The notes under the pieces: generated by a model
What the model was told of the DNA's origin: nothing
Seen by the model: the letters and a program-made list of their open reading frames with translations, nothing else
Database searches by the model: none
From: JBDHTO01 sp039808665
Lineage (GTDB): Bacteria > Pseudomonadota > Alphaproteobacteria > Paracaedibacterales > JAKBAR01
NCBI GenBank assembly: GCA_039808665.1
Contig: JBDHTO010000022.1
Coordinates: 1-14,482, forward strand
DNA: 14,482 bases
Direction of reading: 5' to 3'
Part shown: positions 8,166-14,409 of the stretch, piece after piece
Position numbering within the stretch: position 1 is the first letter of the stretch
How the letters are laid out: each line of letters opens with the position of its first letter
Position numbers and translations under genes: made by a program

Positions 8166-8972
8166 ATGGTTATTTTTATACTCAGCCTGATTCAAGGTCT
8201 TACAGAATTTCTTCCTATTTCATCAAGCGGACACCTTATATTACTTCCTGCACTCCTTGGTTGGCAAGAGCACAGTATCGAGGTTGATGGAATTTTACAC
8301 GCGGGAACCCTGTTGGCTGTGATTGTTTATTTCTGGAAAGATGTCCTTGAGCTGATTTCAGGTTTTTTTTCTTATATTTTTTCGGCTTCAAAGCGCCAAG
8401 ACAAAAGTGTTCAAAAAAGCGCATTTCTCGCTCTATCCATTCTTATTGCGACGATTCCTGTAGTTATTGCGGGTTTTGCTCTTAAACGTATAGGCATCGA
8501 TCTCGTGAGAAGCCCTCTTATCATCGCGGGAAGCGGAATTTTCTGGGGTGCCATGCTGTGGTTTGTTGATGCGACATCCAAAAGCGTTCGAAACATAGAA
8601 AACATACGCATGAAAGATGCAATTTTATTCGGATTGGCTCAAGTTTTTTCACTTATTCCAGGAAGTAGTCGCTCCGGCATGTGTATGTTAGCTGGTCGTA
8701 TGCTTGGTTTTGATCGAAGCAACAGTGCAAAGTATGCCTTTTTGATGGCCATTCCCGCCATTGGGGGGGCTTTTATCCTTATTGCCTATGATGCCTTTTG
8801 TGATGGTGTTCAAACACCTCTCCATGAGCTTGGGGCGTACTTCATCCTTTCTTTTCTTTTTGGTATGGCCGCCATTCATATGATGCTGAGGTTTCTTATC
8901 AATCACTCCTTGATGATCTTTGGTATATATCGAATTATTTTGGGGATAATGACGTTTTTTATCATAAAATAG
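8166..8972 (+). CDS. uppP: Undecaprenyl-diphosphatase UppP/BacA
   Basis: This integral membrane enzyme removes a phosphate from undecaprenyl pyrophosphate, recycling the lipid carrier for peptidoglycan and surface polysaccharides. Numbering from the ATG at 8166 (268 residues), the two active-site blocks are QGLTEFLPISSSGH (10-23, Glu 14) and PGSSRSG (165-171, Arg 169). Several hydrophobic helices surround them. An in-frame GTG at 8133 would add 11 residues (279 total). I prefer the ATG because it gives the usual short family N-terminus. In addition, a possible promoter (TGGTCA at 8106-8111, TATAGT at 8129-8134, spacing 17) would start RNA downstream of the GTG. Neither start has a clear SD. 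Confidence 0.95.
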   Translation: MVIFILSLIQGLTEFLPISSSGHLILLPALLGWQEHSIEVDGILHAGTLLAVIVYFWKDVLELISGFFSYIFSASKRQDKSVQKSAFLALSILIATIPVVIAGFALKRIGIDLVRSPLIIAGSGIFWGAMLWFVDATSKSVRNIENIRMKDAILFGLAQVFSLIPGSSRSGMCMLAGRMLGFDRSNSAKYAFLMAIPAIGGAFILIAYDAFCDGVQTPLHELGAYFILSFLFGMAAIHMMLRFLINHSLMIFGIYRIILGIMTFFIIK

Positions 8973-9036
8973 TTAAAAACTAAAAATTATCATCAAATTG
9001 ATACCATCATAAACGATTTCTAAACACGTTTGCTCT

Positions 9037-9074
9037 ACCTCATGTCCCGTTGCAATTTACGGGATACATGAGGT
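9037..9074 (+). promoter_or_regulatory. Long hairpin sequestering the Shine-Dalgarno of the next gene
   Basis: The arms ACCTCATGTCCCGT (9037-9050) and ACGGGATACATGAGGT (9059-9074) pair over 14 base pairs, with only an AT bulge (9064-9065) and an 8-base loop. The right arm contains GAGGT (9070-9074), the SD of the gene whose ATG is at 9082, 7 bases on. Folded RNA would therefore hide the ribosome site. No T-run follows, so it does not look like a terminator of uppP. A weak promoter (TTGATA 8998-9003, TAAACA 9021-9026) would start RNA just before the hairpin. Confidence 0.6.
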
Positions 9075-9081
9075 GGTCATA

Positions 9082-10320
9082 ATGACGTTAAAGAAGTTAT
9101 ATGGTTTTTGTCTTGTCGTGCTTTCTTTTTGTCTTTTTCAAAATCTATATGCCTCTATGGGAGACGAGTCTGATTTAGAGGGCTTACCGTCATCTTCAAG
9201 ATTTGTTGAAACGAGGGACTCAGAATCTCATCAACCTATCCACGAATCAATTCTACCTTTTGCTAATCAGGTCAAAAAGATTTGCTCTGAAAAGAAGGAG
9301 GAAGACTTTTCCCTTATGATGCGTGGCCATTTTCAGCAATTAAAGTTGATGAATGCCAAGGGTGAGTGGTCACCAAGACTTCAGGAACAAGACACAAATG
9401 CCCTCCTTCCTAATGCCCTTTCCATGAAAGATATTCATACTTTCATTGACGACGTTGCCGCACTCGCATCACAAAATCCCATTATTGTTGAGGTTGCCCA
9501 GAGTTTGCGTGATCATGACCAAGACACACTTTGGACAGAAACCATTAGGGAACAAGCTAAAGATATTATCCCTGATGTTGTAGCATATACGATGGTCCAG
9601 AATAATATGACGCGTGCGCAAGTGAGGGATATTCGCTTCTTAGAAGCGTTTAATGAGATTTGGAAAGATGCCTTGCGTAATGTCTTGATTCCAAAATATT
9701 TTAGTCCCTTTGAAACCGCAAAATTCTACACGATAAGGGGATTTTATGGTTTTATTAAAATGCAGCGTGCGGGACATATTGATCCTTCTTATGGAAACTT
9801 TTCTTTACCCTTTAATATAGGTGAAGCGAGTATCTCTGACTTTTTTATGGGGAATTTTAAAAATGCCCACTCTGGATATATTCTTATGAAAAACCCTCCA
9901 GGGGTTCCAGAAAATCCCAAAACAGGAGAGGGACCAAGCATATTCACACCTCTTAAGGAATTTCCGCATGGGGGACTACTCTCCTTTCGTCCAGCCTTTC
10001 CAAGAATGTGGGATAATCTCTATAGCGGATGGAATCTTGGATTTGTAAGCACCTTTAAGGAATTTCCTTATTTCGCCGCAAAACTTATCAATCCCCAAGT
10101 CCTTAATTATCAGGCAACTCCCGAACATTATATGTACAACAGGGTACTCGCCTTACACACACATGCCCATTGGCTTCTTTTCCGACGCATCAACGAAGCA
10201 CAGGGAATGGTTTCTCCTATGGATTGGAGAAACGGACATCTCACAAAAATTTTTGGTGACATCACCCATGCTTATGCCACCCGTTATCAAGCGCGTGTGA
10301 CACAAGCACGGTCGTCATAG
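9082..10320 (+). CDS. Sec-exported protein of unknown function, 412 residues
   Basis: I do not recognise a family. The ATG at 9082 is chosen over the in-frame GTG at 9073 because GAGGT lies 7 bases before it and would otherwise be inside the gene. Residues 1-24 form a signal peptide (MTLKKLYGFCLVVLSFCLFQNLYA) with cleavage near YA|SMG. The mature protein begins with an acidic, Ser-rich linker. A predicted helical part of about 200 residues follows, carrying QLKLMNAKGEWSPRL (86-100). The second half is rich in aromatic residues and Gly/Pro (HGGLLSFRPAFPRMWDNLY), and HTHAH lies at 359-363. The only mature cysteine is in KKICSEK. The gene stands alone between uppP and a convergent exported-protein gene. 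It may be an envelope or host-directed protein; no function can be assigned. Confidence 0.85.
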   Translation: MTLKKLYGFCLVVLSFCLFQNLYASMGDESDLEGLPSSSRFVETRDSESHQPIHESILPFANQVKKICSEKKEEDFSLMMRGHFQQLKLMNAKGEWSPRLQEQDTNALLPNALSMKDIHTFIDDVAALASQNPIIVEVAQSLRDHDQDTLWTETIREQAKDIIPDVVAYTMVQNNMTRAQVRDIRFLEAFNEIWKDALRNVLIPKYFSPFETAKFYTIRGFYGFIKMQRAGHIDPSYGNFSLPFNIGEASISDFFMGNFKNAHSGYILMKNPPGVPENPKTGEGPSIFTPLKEFPHGGLLSFRPAFPRMWDNLYSGWNLGFVSTFKEFPYFAAKLINPQVLNYQATPEHYMYNRVLALHTHAHWLLFRRINEAQGMVSPMDWRNGHLTKIFGDITHAYATRYQARVTQARSS

Positions 10321-10347
10321 ACGATAATGATATGAAGAAAATGAAAG

Positions 10348-10422
10348 TAAAAAATCACAGAGTGGGGGTAAACATTACTTAGTTGTTAGGACCCCCCACC
10401 CAAAGACTTTGGTGATCTGTGA
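10348..10422 (-). terminator. Branched intrinsic terminator of the LicD-like gene
   Basis: Three helices can form together: TCACAGA/TCTGTGA (10355-10361 with 10416-10422), GTGGGGG/CCCCCAC (10362-10368 with 10393-10399), and CCAAA-GAC-TTTGG (10400-10412). Read leftward, the outer stem is followed at once by six Ts (10354-10349), as in a Rho-independent terminator. It lies about 60 bases past the stop of the leftward gene. There is no T-run on the plus strand, so the rightward gene ending at 10320 is not obviously terminated by it. Confidence 0.6.
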
Positions 10423-10483
10423 GAAGCTAAGAAAATGATAGGGGCTCGCCTTTTGGCTATATCGTGGATTCTCACTAAATTTT

Positions 10484-11464
10484 CTACTGAACCAAACATT
10501 TTTCAGAAGAAAAGGGCCTGTATTGACGAAGTCCTCCTTCAGAAGGAATAGCCATTTTGAGGTCATTTTCTGAGAGAACAAATGAATATTTTTTATAAAT
10601 CTCATGGGTTTTATATTTGTGACCATACAATGTATTAAGATATTCATCATAATTTCCGATCACATGGACCTTGATCTTATCTCCGTATGCCCCAAAGGGC
10701 TCTGAGCTTTTTGCATACCAATTTTTTTTAGGAATCCAATCATCCTTTTGCGGATTAAGACCAATAAAACTCAACCCATCCTCTTCTTCTTTATATAACC
10801 GTAAGATAGCAATGGGATCAGAAGCGCATCGTGAAGACTCCTCTTTTTCAAGGCCTCGAAGATTTATCTTCTCATGCCAATAAACAGAATATCCCGAGGC
10901 AAGAGGGGATAGTATGTAGCCCAATGCGTTCAAGTGCTGTGTGATCTCTTGCACACGACTATGATCGCGGGCATTGATAGCAAAGTGAACTTTTGTCTGC
11001 CATTTTGACAGACCTTTATGCCTACAAAAGCTGAGAAGAGTTTTGCCATACACGGCGTGATCAATATCTTGTTCCCGAAAAGCCTCGGAAAGATCATAAG
11101 TCACCTGATAAAGAATACGAATAAGTGTGGGATGCGTATGAAAAGACATGCGGGAAGTGCATCGAATCAGAGCTTCCATAAAAGGAAATCCCTCAGGGCG
11201 TATATAGGGGTGCAAACTCTTCATATGCGGCCATAGGCGACTCACATTTGGATAGTCTATGTGATTAGGTCTAAGACCTCCATCTTCATCTTCTGATTCT
11301 GATGCTTCAAAAGACATCTCCATTCTAGGAGAGGGGGGAGGTGAAACAAAACGAAGAGATATTTTCTTAGGTTCCCACGTTTCCTTAATGGCAGAAAAAT
11401 CGTCCATACACAAAGCAGAAAAGCAAGGAAAAATCATCATCAAAAAAATGCGAATATACACCAT
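10484..11464 (-). CDS. Exported protein with a degenerate LicD/fukutin-like domain
   Basis: The protein has 326 residues. Residues 1-19 are a signal peptide (MVYIRIFLMMIFPCFSALC), followed by MDDF and a Pro/acidic linker (SPPPSPRMEM, ESEDEDGG). Residues 139-164, YGKTLLSFCRHKGLSKW then QTKVHFAIN, match the LicD pattern of GTLLG...RHKGF..PWDDDID. The C-terminal EPFGAYGDKIKVHV then NYDEYLNTLYGHKY fits the LicD end, where a Gly and a Y-L-x3-YG motif follow. LicD enzymes transfer phosphocholine or related groups to sugars. Here the acidic metal-binding residues after the Trp are replaced by Gln-Thr-Lys-Val-His, so catalysis by the usual mechanism is unlikely. Export is also unusual, as LicD proteins are mostly cytoplasmic. 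The LicD relation is my inference from pattern. A promoter lies 70-100 bases upstream and a terminator follows; no SD is clear. Confidence 0.7.
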   Translation of the reverse strand: MVYIRIFLMMIFPCFSALCMDDFSAIKETWEPKKISLRFVSPPPSPRMEMSFEASESEDEDGGLRPNHIDYPNVSRLWPHMKSLHPYIRPEGFPFMEALIRCTSRMSFHTHPTLIRILYQVTYDLSEAFREQDIDHAVYGKTLLSFCRHKGLSKWQTKVHFAINARDHSRVQEITQHLNALGYILSPLASGYSVYWHEKINLRGLEKEESSRCASDPIAILRLYKEEEDGLSFIGLNPQKDDWIPKKNWYAKSSEPFGAYGDKIKVHVIGNYDEYLNTLYGHKYKTHEIYKKYSFVLSENDLKMAIPSEGGLRQYRPFSSEKCLVQ

Positions 11465-11539
11465 GGGTATTCTAGGATGAATGGAAACATTATTCTAAGA
11501 TTGAACGTTTTTCATTAATTTTCTGCTAAAAAAATATAA

Positions 11540-11568
11540 ATTAGATATAAAATTGATTTAAATATCAA
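11540..11568 (-). promoter_or_regulatory. Sigma70-type promoter of the LicD-like gene
   Basis: Leftward, TTGATA (11568-11563) and TCTAAT (11545-11540) are 17 bases apart, each 5 of 6 to consensus. RNA would start near 11533, giving a leader of about 70 bases. A 6-base dyad, ATTGAT (11552-11557) and ATCAAT (11564-11569), overlaps the -35 and could be an operator. Confidence 0.5.
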
Positions 11569-11698
11569 TCAAATATAGGCTTTAACCGTAGAATCATTTT
11601 TGTAACGGCTTCCATCTCATGGAATCGCTGCTTTTATTTATCGGGGAATATGTAACCCAAAATATTACAAGATTTTCGACGCGACCGTGTTCGTCGCG

Positions 11699-11803
11699 TT
11701 ATTCGTCATTCCCATCCAATCCATAAGGAGAAGCAGGCATTCTCAACTTTGAGAAAGCAAAATACTCGAGTTTTTTATCCCGGGATTTTTTTAACAATTG
11801 ACA
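11699..11803 (-). pseudogene. Possible 3' gene fragment or dispersed-repeat remnant
   Basis: Read leftward, 34 codons are open and end in TAA. The translation looks protein-like (KKLEYFAFSKLRMPAS, then PYGLDGNDE), but there is no proper start and a stop lies directly upstream. The end GGGAATGACGAA resembles a motif common in dispersed palindromic repeats of alphaproteobacteria, whose translations often end in GNDE. It could therefore be repeat DNA rather than a decayed gene. Function is not assignable. Confidence 0.25.
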
Positions 11804-12053
11804 TTATGGAAAACGATGCGGGTTTATGAATGAGATACATCAAGTCGTAAAATAAATCATTGATTTTCCTATTGGCTTACCTGAGGATCTCTTAAAAAAA
11901 TGGTCAGAAAATATGCCGGGATAAGTAACTTTTTTATGACTCGTATCTCCCACAAAAAACATAACCATATTTTTTATGGACACAAAGCACTCAGTTACCT
12001 TAGATTTCGTTATATAGAGTCCCTTTGTTCATTTTGTGGTGGGATAGAAAAAC

Positions 12054-12764
12054 ATGCCTCTCTCAAGTCAAAAACCCAAATCCGCAGCACTCCCCCAAGG
12101 ATTCACCTATTTGAGTGAAATTGATCCACGTATCCATCAATCTCCGCGGTACGCCATGGATGATAATTTTTTGGGAAGGCCTGTCCCCTCCTACAACACG
12201 CCGACAATTATTTTAACCGAGAAAGCCGCAGAAGCACTTTCTCGGGCCCAAGATTTTGTCCACAAGGATGGCTTTGACATTGTTGTCTATGATGCTTATC
12301 GACCTCAAACCGCTGTGGATGCCTTTGCTTTGTGGGCCAGCGATCTCAGTGATCTTTCTATGAAAGATCACTATTATCCCCGCATTGATAAATCCAAGGT
12401 GCATGAGTTGGGTTATATTGCCAAGCGTTCTCAACACTCCAGGGGAAGTGCCCTTGATTTAACCCTCATTCGATCCGGCCACCATGTCAAAGACAGCGTT
12501 CCTGTAAAACGCACAATGACGGATGGAACACCTTTTATCTTTCTTGATGACGGCACTGTGGACATGGGGGCGCATTTTGACCTTTTTGATGAGGCCTCTT
12601 GGCATGACTCCCCCTTGATTGAGGCGGAGCATTTATACTGGAGAAATTACCTTAGGCATGTTATGGTCTCGTCAGGATTTGAGCCCTATTCAAAGGAATG
12701 GTGGCACTACGCATTAAAGCAGGAACCTTATCCAGAAACCTATTTTGATTTTCCCATAGCTTGA
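12054..12764 (+). CDS. ddpX: VanX/DdpX-type D-alanyl-D-alanine dipeptidase
   Basis: This 236-residue zinc peptidase of family M15D cleaves free D-Ala-D-Ala. The zinc ligands are His 128 and Asp 135 in SQHSRGSALDLTL, plus His 218 in EWWHY. The catalytic Glu is 215, and Arg 83 in VYDAYRP matches the conserved substrate-orienting Arg. Spacing of His-x6-Asp and Glu-x2-His equals that of VanX (116/123 and 181/184). No signal peptide is seen, so it should be cytoplasmic, as VanX and DdpX are. No VanH, VanA or VanRS-like genes are nearby, so glycopeptide resistance is unlikely; turnover of peptidoglycan dipeptides fits better. The SD is weak (GGTGGGAT, about 12 bases upstream). The stop is 6 bases before the epimerase gene. 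Confidence 0.93.
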   Translation: MPLSSQKPKSAALPQGFTYLSEIDPRIHQSPRYAMDDNFLGRPVPSYNTPTIILTEKAAEALSRAQDFVHKDGFDIVVYDAYRPQTAVDAFALWASDLSDLSMKDHYYPRIDKSKVHELGYIAKRSQHSRGSALDLTLIRSGHHVKDSVPVKRTMTDGTPFIFLDDGTVDMGAHFDLFDEASWHDSPLIEAEHLYWRNYLRHVMVSSGFEPYSKEWWHYALKQEPYPETYFDFPIA

Positions 12765-12770
12765 GTAATT

Positions 12771-13838
12771 ATGACACAAACACCCTTCTTCATCGCAGAT
12801 AAGTCTTATCCCCGTCCAACACTCCATCACCTAGAAGGCACGATTCTTGTGACCGGTACGGGTGGATTTATCGGTTTCCATACAGCGAAAGCTCTTTTGG
12901 ATTTGGGATTTGATGTTGTGGGCATTGATAGCCTGAATCATTACTACGATGTGCAAATCAAATATGATCGCACAGATATCCTCAAGGCCTACCCTCGCTT
13001 TACTTTTTACAAGGAAGATCTCGCCAATTATGAGGCTATCAAGGCAATTTTTGATAAACACCAGTTTCAATTTGCGGTGAACCTTGCAGCACAGGCAGGT
13101 GTCAGATATTCCCTCACACACCCCTTCCCCTATATCCAAAGCAACATCAACGGATTTTTGAGTATCCTTGAGTGCGCGCGTCACACACCGGGATTTAAAC
13201 ATCTTGCCTATGCGAGTTCATCCTCTGTTTATGGACAAAATACCAACATGCCCTTTTCGGAAGATGACCCTGTGAATCATCCCATGTCCCTTTATGCGGT
13301 GACAAAACGATCCAATGAACTCATGGCACAAAGTTATCATCATCTTTACAAAATTTCCCTCACCGGCCTTCGTTTCTTTACGGTTTATGGCCCTTGGGGA
13401 CGTCCTGATATGGCTGCGTTTAAGTTTTTGGATGCTATTGAGGCCGGTCGCCCCATCGATGTTTACAACTATGGAAACATGGCGCGGGATTACACTTTTG
13501 TGGGAGACACCGTCATGGGAATCCTTGGCGCCCTTAACCATATTCCCAAAAGCACAGAAAAATCCCATCCGGTTTATAATCTGGGCAATAACAAACTTGA
13601 AAAACTCTCTTATTTTATTGAGGTTCTTGAGGAGCTCGCGGGTAAAAAAGCCATTCAAAACAAGCTTCCTATCCAACCTGGCGATGTCCCTGAAACTGTT
13701 GCTGACATTACAAAAGCGCAAACTGATTTCGGTTACAACCCAGGCACAAGCATTCATGAAGGCCTTGGATACTTCGTGAATTGGCATCAAAACTACTTTT
13801 CCAACAAAAATAAAACGAGGAGCGCATCCCATGCATAA
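12771..13838 (+). CDS. UDP-glucuronate 4-epimerase-like NAD-dependent sugar epimerase
   Basis: This 355-residue short-chain dehydrogenase-type epimerase has the NAD-binding GTGGFIG at 29-35 and the catalytic YAVTK (Tyr 175, Lys 179) with preceding Ser in ASSSSVYG. DSLNHYYDVQIKYDR at 53-67 and LRFFTVYGPWGRPDMA at 190 onwards are typical of the UDP-glucuronate 4-epimerase group, which makes UDP-galacturonate for polysaccharides. The first 23 residues are an unusual extension before the Rossmann strand. Exact substrate is not certain; other UDP-sugar 4-epimerases are possible. It lies 6 bases after the dipeptidase gene and overlaps the next gene by 8 bases, so it is the middle of an operon. Confidence 0.9.
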   Translation: MTQTPFFIADKSYPRPTLHHLEGTILVTGTGGFIGFHTAKALLDLGFDVVGIDSLNHYYDVQIKYDRTDILKAYPRFTFYKEDLANYEAIKAIFDKHQFQFAVNLAAQAGVRYSLTHPFPYIQSNINGFLSILECARHTPGFKHLAYASSSSVYGQNTNMPFSEDDPVNHPMSLYAVTKRSNELMAQSYHHLYKISLTGLRFFTVYGPWGRPDMAAFKFLDAIEAGRPIDVYNYGNMARDYTFVGDTVMGILGALNHIPKSTEKSHPVYNLGNNKLEKLSYFIEVLEELAGKKAIQNKLPIQPGDVPETVADITKAQTDFGYNPGTSIHEGLGYFVNWHQNYFSNKNKTRSASHA

Positions 13839-14331
13839 ACAAATTAAGTCGGTGATTCTTTCGTGTCTTTTTATATCAACGGCCGTGTTTTCTGCCTCAG
13901 TCGAAGATTTTTCAGGCGGGGAGATCCCTAATCTTTCACGTCAAAGTGAAGCACCCGAGCAATCTGCGTCTCTACCGGAGCTATGCGATCAACTGAGATT
14001 AACTGAACTAGACTCATGGGCACCTCGCCTTTCTGTTTTTTTTAAGAAAAGATCAAAATTTCAACCGAGCATTGAACATGAGATAGCTGCCTTTGATAAG
14101 ATGATGAATGATACAGCAAATGCAATTGTTGAACTTTTTAGGACATATGAGAATCCACGTGCCCATATCACTACATTTTTTGAGAGTCCTGAACTCAAAA
14201 AGTGCTTAAGAACCCTCAGCATGACCGGCAAGATTCGTTCCGTAAAAAAAACACTAGAGATTTTCGATACCTTCATCAAACAAGATGTTTATACAGATGG
14301 CGTGATGGGAAGTGGTGATGGCGTGATCTAA
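13831..14331 (+). CDS. Sec-exported protein of unknown function, 166 residues
   Basis: I recognise no family. The start is well set by GAGGAG (13817-13822) 8 bases before the ATG, inside the epimerase gene, which it overlaps by 8 bases. Residues 1-22 are a signal peptide with a clear FSA|SVED site. After an acidic, Ser/Pro-rich linker (about 24-48), the rest is predicted helical. It includes QLRLTELDSWAPRL (54-67), which resembles QLKLMNAKGEWSPRL in the 412-residue protein at 9082. Two cysteines occur in the mature part (LCDQL, KKCLR) and might form a disulphide in the periplasm. Coupling to the epimerase suggests it is made with envelope-sugar enzymes. It ends in a short Gly-rich tail. Confidence 0.82.
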   Translation: MHKQIKSVILSCLFISTAVFSASVEDFSGGEIPNLSRQSEAPEQSASLPELCDQLRLTELDSWAPRLSVFFKKRSKFQPSIEHEIAAFDKMMNDTANAIVELFRTYENPRAHITTFFESPELKKCLRTLSMTGKIRSVKKTLEIFDTFIKQDVYTDGVMGSGDGVI

Positions 14332-14409
14332 GCTGTCACTTTGTCACATGGCATGGGATTATTTTTTCTGTTGATACTAGGGAAATGAAACCTTTAAAAA
14401 AATGACCCC

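Larger units (their letters stand above)
11465..12053 (+). other. Intergenic region without a convincing intact gene
   Basis: Its left part is AT-rich promoter DNA for the leftward LicD-like gene. The remainder holds short structures: TTCCAT-CTC-ATGGAA (11610-11624), ACGCGAC/GTCGCGT with a 7-base loop (11679-11699), and a bulged stem AACTTTGAG/CTCGAGTT followed by a T-run (11745-11776). There are two protein-like but short open stretches. On the minus strand, 11803-11699 encodes a peptide ending SKLRMPASPYGLDGNDE. On the plus strand, 11826-11924 includes FPIGLPEDLLKKWSENMPG after an in-frame stop. TTGACA at 11798-11803 is a perfect -35 without a good -10. I see no tRNA or rRNA. Decayed genes plus a dispersed-repeat fragment are the most likely contents. 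Confidence 0.5.

Noticed and set aside
9073..9081. GTG start for the 412-residue exported protein
   Set aside because: It lies within the SD region; the ATG at 9082 has a 7-base spacing and gives a cleaner signal peptide.
10375..10650. Minus-strand open frame of 91 codons
   Set aside because: It overlaps the 3' end of the LicD-like gene in another frame and runs through the terminator structure.
11765..11787. CTCGAG and CCCGGG palindromes followed by T-runs as two terminators
   Set aside because: The palindromes have no loop bases, so they cannot fold as hairpins on their own; only the longer bulged stem from 11745 remains possible.
11900..12118. Plus-strand open frame of 72 codons before the dipeptidase
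   Set aside because: It overlaps the dipeptidase start out of frame, has no SD and no family resemblance.
12054..12764. Vancomycin-resistance cluster
   Set aside because: Only the dipeptidase is present, with no ligase, dehydrogenase or two-component genes beside it.
13218..13832. Minus-strand open frame of 204 codons
   Set aside because: It is antisense to the epimerase, whose YAVTK and VYGPWG motifs fix the coding strand.
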